A stretch of DNA of 9,459 nucleotides, taken from PWXP01 sp964487655 (lineage in GTDB: Bacteria; Planctomycetota; Planctomycetia; Pirellulales; Thermoguttaceae). The DNA lies in the NCBI GenBank assembly GCA_964487655.1, contig CAZASB010000188.1, positions 1 through 9,459 on the forward strand, written 5' to 3'. This document shows, one piece after another, positions 6,462 to 9,459 of the stretch (its first letter is position 1; the number at the start of each line of letters is the position of its first letter). The position numbers and the translations under genes were made by a program. A model generated the notes under the pieces. That model did no database searches, was not told the origin of the DNA, and was given only the letters and a program-made list of their open reading frames with translations.

Positions 6462-7768
6462 GCCGCCTTGGAAGCGTGGGTTTCCGGCTCGAGTTCAACG
6501 GCAGGCACGGTATCGGGCAGTTCGCCCAAGCGGGCCGAAATGAGAGGAATCGCCGCCGCCAAACTGAGCATGGTCTTTTCGAAGTACTGCGCGCCGCGTA
6601 GTGCGGAAAGGTTCTGGTTCAGCGCCTTTTCCATCGCGGTCACCTCGCCAACAGCCGCGACCGCCCGCTCCAAAACCTCTGCCTGATGTGTCAGCGACGC
6701 TTGCATGGATGCCAGAGTATGGATGCCTTGGACCTGTGCTTGCTCGACCTGATCCCAGTGCCGGCGATGCTGTTCGGCCATGGACTGTTGTGCCGTCCGC
6801 ATCTCGCGGCCGTGCGCCTTCAATCCCTCGACCAGGGACGCGTCGAGCGACTCGCGTAGCCGCCGGCCCGCCTCGTCGGCCATTCCGGTCCATCGCTCGG
6901 CCGCCGCGTCCATCGATTCGCGCCACAAGGCTGCTTGCTGCTCAACCAAACGCTCCGCCACGCGTACCAGGGCGTCGGTCATCGGCCGAATAACGGGGAG
7001 CCAATCGTTGTGCGCGGAACCAGTTACGTCGAAACGACCTTCCAATTCCTCCCGTGCCTGCTCGTCCACGCGGCGCAGCATGGTGTCTTCGGCACGGGCA
7101 ACGAGAAACTGCGAAAACATGAGCACCATGGTCAATGCCAGGGCTAGGGCCGTTGTGTCGAACGCCACGCCAAGACCGTCCATCACCGAAGGAAGCGAGT
7201 TCTCAAGTTGATCTGGGGCCAGGTTGCCCATCGCGTGCGTAATACCAATGACCGTGCCGAGAAAGCCCAAGATGGGAATCGCCCAAACGATTACGCGAAA
7301 CAACGCGTAGCTCTGGTGCGCGCGGTCCGCTTCGGTATCGTCGAGTTGAGCAAGCTGCTCGTCGACCGTATCGGCCGAATCTCGGGCGCGGATGTGCTTG
7401 AGCACGTCGCGTAGCCGGCGGACCAGAACATCGCCCTGGTGCGTCTCCGGCACGCGGTCGAGCCGGGCCAAGAGCAACTCGACCGTCTTGCCGGCATTGC
7501 GCTGCTCGTTGGGCGAGCCCAATAATGCATGCCCCAACAGAGGATATTGGCCTAGCCAGTCGAGTCCTCGCAGCGTCAACATGGCCAACCCCACGAAGAA
7601 CAGCCCCGCAGTCACGTACTCGACCGGGTGACTGGAGAAATAGCGTTCGATAAGCGGATGGCGAATCACACCCTGGTGGATCAGGCCATAGAACGCCGCG
7701 GAAGCCAGCCCTCCCCAAAGAACTGGAGAGCGAAGAACGAGCAAGGATAGATGATTCGCGTTTTTCAC
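6458..7768 (-). CDS. MotA/TolQ/ExbB-type proton-channel protein with long helical tail
   Basis: A 436-residue protein from the GTG at 7768. Four membrane spans lie at about 14-32, 51-68, 155-178 and 198-224, with a cytoplasmic loop between spans 2 and 3. The family signature PILGFLGTVIGI (165-176) and GLGVAFDTTALALALT (198-213) match the pore-lining helices of ExbB/TolQ/MotA, including the threonines at 172 and 205-206. After span 4 a helical tail of about 210 residues is rich in Gln, Glu, Ala and Arg (for example ERLVEQQAALWRESMDAAAE) and is probably a cytoplasmic coiled coil. Such proteins form ion channels around B-type subunits and convert proton or sodium flow into mechanical work. The start is chosen by GAAGAGAGG, which ends 6 nt upstream; a GTG at 7825 would add 19 residues but starts inside a palindrome and has a poorly spaced site. 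First gene of the three-gene operon. Confidence 0.88.
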   Translation of the reverse strand: MKNANHLSLLVLRSPVLWGGLASAAFYGLIHQGVIRHPLIERYFSSHPVEYVTAGLFFVGLAMLTLRGLDWLGQYPLLGHALLGSPNEQRNAGKTVELLLARLDRVPETHQGDVLVRRLRDVLKHIRARDSADTVDEQLAQLDDTEADRAHQSYALFRVIVWAIPILGFLGTVIGITHAMGNLAPDQLENSLPSVMDGLGVAFDTTALALALTMVLMFSQFLVARAEDTMLRRVDEQAREELEGRFDVTGSAHNDWLPVIRPMTDALVRVAERLVEQQAALWRESMDAAAERWTGMADEAGRRLRESLDASLVEGLKAHGREMRTAQQSMAEQHRRHWDQVEQAQVQGIHTLASMQASLTHQAEVLERAVAAVGEVTAMEKALNQNLSALRGAQYFEKTMLSLAAAIPLISARLGELPDTVPAVELEPETHASKAA

Positions 7769-7774
7769 AAATTG

Positions 7775-7783
7775 CCTCTCTTC
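7775..7783 (-). promoter_or_regulatory. Ribosome binding site deciding the ExbB-like start
   Basis: On the minus strand this reads GAAGAGAGG, six nucleotides before the GTG at 7768. It is the best Shine-Dalgarno match near any in-frame start of the gene and is the reason for preferring 7768 over 7825. Confidence 0.6.
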
Positions 7784-7820
7784 ACTAGCTTGGAGAATCG
7801 GCGTAGCGCGCAACCGGGGC

Positions 7821-8083
7821 GGCACCCCCTCGTTGTTGCACGCAAGTCTGGGGAGTCACTGGCCGGCTTGTCCGGTCGGAACGGTGGTCAGTGGGCTACA
7901 AGCGGTACCCAGGTTCCCTATCTCCCCTGCGTGTCGCCGTCGCCTCCGGTGGCGGCGACACGCAGGGGAGATAATCGGGTGGATCGTGCCCGTTTAGCTC
8001 ACTGACCATGGCTCCTGGCGGGACAAGTCCGCCGGTGGCCTTCCTCGCGACTTCAACTCGTGTACAACAACGAAGGCGGCGCC
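7821..8083. repeat. Large imperfect palindrome (about 263 nt) with perfect 21-bp inner stem
   Basis: The left half (7821-7944) matches the reverse complement of the right half (7948-8083) with mismatches and small gaps. The inner arms, 7919-7939 and 7953-7973, are perfect complements over 21 nt. As plus-strand RNA the stem continues through the pairs around 7940-7944 and 7948-7952, with two G-U pairs, to a 3-nt loop at 7945-7947. Further out, matching blocks include GGTCAGTG (7886-7893) against CACTGACC (8000-8007), CTTGTCC (7867-7873) against GGACAAG (8021-8027), and CGTTGTTG (7831-7838) against CAACAACG (8065-8072). The left end lies 53 nt upstream of the ExbB-like start. It could be a fold-back or MITE-like element, or a structured RNA region. 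No open reading frame inside is convincing. Confidence 0.75.
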
Positions 8084-8485
8084 ACCGTCAAAATCGACAT
8101 AATCGTTAGGGTTTCTGAGTCCGATCGAGTCGAGGTGGAACAATAGTGCAAAAGGCCAAGTCTGGACAAGACCAGTAGCAGTTGGAAGCTGGGAACTGGG
8201 GGATGTGGGCTGAATCTCAAATCTCAGATACGAGATCGAGATATGAGATCAATGAAGAAACGCTCACGCGCAAAGCGGTAGGGTGACAATCTGGAATATT
8301 AAAAGAAAATAACTAAAAACGAGAAACAGGCAAAGCACACGCAGCCGCCACGAACAATATCGTCAAAACCGGTAAACTTTGCCAAAGTCCCGCTGCCAAC
8401 TTTGCCGATATCTGAGGGCATCGCTCAATCCAACGGACGGCGAAGAAGTGATTCGCCAGTTGGAATCATTTTCCCAGGGGGGGAG
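8084..8485. other. Gene-free AT-richer spacer with short repeats
   Basis: I see no supportable gene in this stretch. It is visibly richer in A and T than its surroundings, especially around 8285-8325. It holds a further GGACAAG (8164-8170), a cluster of ATCTC and GAGAT words (8214-8249), and two copies of AACTTTGCC (8375-8383 and 8398-8406), the first overlapping the palindrome ACTTTGCCAAAGT (8376-8388). The plus-strand reading frame that opens near 8379 runs across the terminator hairpin and antisense into the DUF502 gene, so it is not accepted as coding. The region could contain a promoter or a small RNA ending at the hairpin that follows. Confidence 0.5.
8214..8249. repeat. Cluster of ATCTC / GAGAT words
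   Basis: Two copies of ATCTC (8214-8218 and 8221-8225) are followed within 25 nt by three copies of GAGAT (8232-8236, 8238-8242 and 8245-8249). ATCTCA at 8221-8226 can pair with TGAGAT at 8244-8249. The block may be a small hairpin or a multi-copy protein-binding site. I recall similar GAGAT-rich stretches between genes of this bacterial group, so it may simply be a dispersed repeat. Confidence 0.5.
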
Positions 8486-8532
8486 ACAGTCCGGCGCAGG
8501 CCCTCAATGGGCCGCCCGGACTGTTATTTTTT
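8486..8532 (+). terminator. Rho-independent terminator, plus-strand orientation
   Basis: ACAGTCCGG (8486-8494) pairs perfectly with CCGGACTGT (8516-8524), and an inner stem GGCCC/GGGCC (8499-8503 with 8509-8513) closes on a 5-nt loop. The plus strand continues directly into TTATTTTTT (8524-8532), the expected U-tract. On the minus strand the hairpin starts 17 nt after the DUF502 stop, but it is followed by a C-rich run instead of a U-tract, so it would terminate that gene less well. The orientation is unexpected, because no plus-strand gene precedes it. Confidence 0.6.
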
Positions 8533-8540
8533 CAGAGCAA

Positions 8541-9200
8541 CTACTCGGGCTTCTTCTCCGTACCGGGTGTCGGCAAGAACTGCGGACCGGTGACGCCCAT
8601 CGACACGTAGATGCTCAGGAAGGCGTCGACCGAGAGGTCCGCGGGGACGACCGAGGAAGCCGGCACGAAGATGAGGCTTCCACCGACGGGCACCGGCGCC
8701 GATGGTATGAGCACGGCGTGATAGTCGACGTCGCCAATGCGGAACAACTCGGGTGTAGGCAATAGGGCGAGGAAGGCCGCGCCGGTTTCCTTGCCGAACT
8801 GGCAGAAAACGACTCGCATTCCCTGCAAGTCGGCGCTCTTCTTCTTGTCCATCATACTAACGACTTGCCGCGCCGTGCCATAAATACCACCGAGCAGTGG
8901 TACGTGGTTTGCTATTGCGTCAAGGCGTTCCAAGATCAGCCGCCGGGCGCCGGCCTCCACGAGCACGCCCAGTAGGAAGATCAAGCCGAGCACGAACCCC
9001 CAGCCGACGACGTAGGCCGTCGTCTTGTCCGTGGCGAATTGCAGCCCGAGATGCCGCAAAGACTCTCCCATTACCGTGCCCGGCCCAACAAGTTGAGCAA
9101 AGAACCCGGCTACCCAAATCACCGCGGCCACCGTGATCATCAATGGGAGCGCGGCAAAGACGCCGGCCAGAAAGAAACGCATAACTGGCCGGAAGACCAT
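8541..9200 (-). CDS. DUF502 family membrane protein
   Basis: A 219-residue protein matching the DUF502 family (about 200 residues, two membrane spans). Hydrophobic spans lie at about 9-36 and 62-82. The middle motif HVPLLGGIYGTARQVVSMM (99-117) corresponds to the conserved 'IPLvxxIYxxxKQv' region, and the C-terminal half (PTPELF at 148-153; SAPVPVGGSLIFVP at 167-180; LSVDAFLSIYVSMG at 189-202) matches the family's 'PTPNPTSGFL...VP...LDMSVEEALKxxISGG' region. The biochemical function of DUF502 is unknown to me. The ATG at 9200 is preferred because AGAGGA ends 6 nt upstream; a GTG at 9215 would add five residues without a ribosome site. It shares the strand of the operons downstream but is separated from them by about 770 nt, so it is probably an independent unit. 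Confidence 0.88.
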   Translation of the reverse strand: MVFRPVMRFFLAGVFAALPLMITVAAVIWVAGFFAQLVGPGTVMGESLRHLGLQFATDKTTAYVVGWGFVLGLIFLLGVLVEAGARRLILERLDAIANHVPLLGGIYGTARQVVSMMDKKKSADLQGMRVVFCQFGKETGAAFLALLPTPELFRIGDVDYHAVLIPSAPVPVGGSLIFVPASSVVPADLSVDAFLSIYVSMGVTGPQFLPTPGTEKKPE

Positions 9201-9206
9201 GGCACA

Positions 9207-9212
9207 TCCTCT
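9207..9212 (-). promoter_or_regulatory. Ribosome binding site deciding the DUF502 start
   Basis: On the minus strand this reads AGAGGA, six nucleotides before the ATG at 9200. It supports the shorter protein over one starting with the GTG at 9215, which would itself overlap this site. Confidence 0.6.
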
Positions 9213-9226
9213 CACTCAAAGGTTCA

Positions 9227-9459
9227 TTATTTACGGCTCTTCCGTTTCTGGGTGCAGAATTGCCTGACACGTGGATGAACCCGGATGCTGAGACATCCGG
9301 AACCATCCACCCTACGTCTTTTCACCACGGACTTGCACCCAGAAACGGAAGAGCCTTCTCGCGTAACCCCTTCGGCTTCCATGAAACGCAGGTGCCTTCG
9401 ATACCCTGAGTTGATGACGGCGACATCCACCATTGGCATGGCGCTGAAGTCCACCAATC
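9227..9459 (-). other. Open frame entering from the right edge, possible end of an upstream gene
   Basis: A minus-strand frame is open from the window edge to a TAA at 9229-9227, only 26 nt before the DUF502 start. The part outside the inverted-repeat element (9356-9459) reads like plausible protein (AMPMVDVAVINSGYRRHLRF) and mostly uses codons ending in G or C. The remaining 40 or so residues are encoded by the 121-nt element itself. It may be the 3' end of a gene whose tail was replaced by the element, or chance. I recognise no family. Confidence 0.25.
9235..9355. mobile_element. 121-nt inverted-repeat element (MITE-like)
   Basis: The outer 22 nt at 9235-9256 (starting GGCTCTTCCG) and 9334-9355 are perfect reverse complements. 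The 77-nt spacer contains further nested pairs: GTGGATG with CATCCAC, and CCGGATG with CATCCGG around a 6-nt loop. The whole element can therefore fold on itself. Ends starting with GG followed by CTCTTC recall ISL3-type insertion-sequence ends, which suggests a non-autonomous derivative; that link is from memory. The flanking 8 nt (TTATTTAC and TTCTCGCG) do not match, so no target-site duplication is visible. It lies just upstream of the DUF502 gene. Confidence 0.6.

Noticed and set aside
3727..7768. Zorya-type anti-phage defence system
   Set aside because: The channel subunit with a long tail is reminiscent of ZorA, but the B-type proteins show no OmpA-type peptidoglycan-binding motif and no ZorC, ZorD or ZorE-like gene is nearby.
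7919..7973. Rho-independent terminator
   Set aside because: The stem is very strong, but no T-tract follows on either strand; it is better described as the core of the large palindrome.
8379..8765. Plus-strand open frame of 128 codons starting in the intergenic region
   Set aside because: It runs across a strong terminator hairpin and then antisense through the DUF502 gene; no domain or clear ribosome site.
9235..9355. Integron attC site or CRISPR repeat
   Set aside because: The ends lack the attC core consensus and there is no integrase gene or cassette; only one inverted pair is present, so it is not a CRISPR array.

Overview
The window looks like chromosomal DNA of a planctomycete, probably close to the Pirellulales. 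This rests on family recognition from memory: a MotA/TolQ/ExbB channel protein followed by two long one-span proteins with the N-terminal signatures FPFLAVLICTIG and SFLDILANITGILIILVMV, GC-rich coding sequence, and intergenic DNA with GGACAAG-containing inverted repeats. No database search was possible, so the lineage is an inference.

Layout. (1) 1-185: leader with a plausible sigma70-type promoter. (2) 186-922, plus strand: a two-gene toxin-antitoxin module, with an excisionase-type HTH antitoxin overlapping a VapC-like PIN ribonuclease by 4 nt. (3) 967-3663, minus strand: a three-gene ABC-2 exporter (ATPase, then two permeases) of the COG4586/COG4587/COG3694 type. (4) 3727-7768, minus strand: three genes joined by two ATGA overlaps, encoding an ExbB/MotA-like channel subunit with a long helical tail and two ExbD/MotB-like one-span proteins with coiled coils and periplasmic domains. 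(5) 7769-8540: about 770 nt without a convincing gene. It holds a roughly 263-nt imperfect palindrome with a perfect 21-bp inner stem, a cluster of ATCTC/GAGAT words and a strong terminator-like hairpin facing the plus strand. (6) 8541-9200, minus strand: a DUF502 membrane protein. (7) 9235-9355: a 121-nt element bounded by perfect 22-nt inverted repeats, with an open reading frame running into it from the right edge.

How the genes may work together. The ExbB-like gene and the two ExbD-like genes almost certainly form one translationally coupled operon, probably an ion-driven stator-like complex in the inner membrane that acts on the periplasm or outer envelope. The ABC exporter follows on the same strand after 63 nt. 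It may belong to the same transcript or use its own promoter, since a TATAAT lies just upstream. The toxin-antitoxin pair converges on the exporter and looks independent. The most interesting item is the three-gene stator-like operon: only one of its two B-type subunits carries the membrane aspartate expected of ExbD/MotB, and the other has two repeated periplasmic modules. No nucleases, helicases or other partners of known ExbB-based defence systems such as Zorya are present here.
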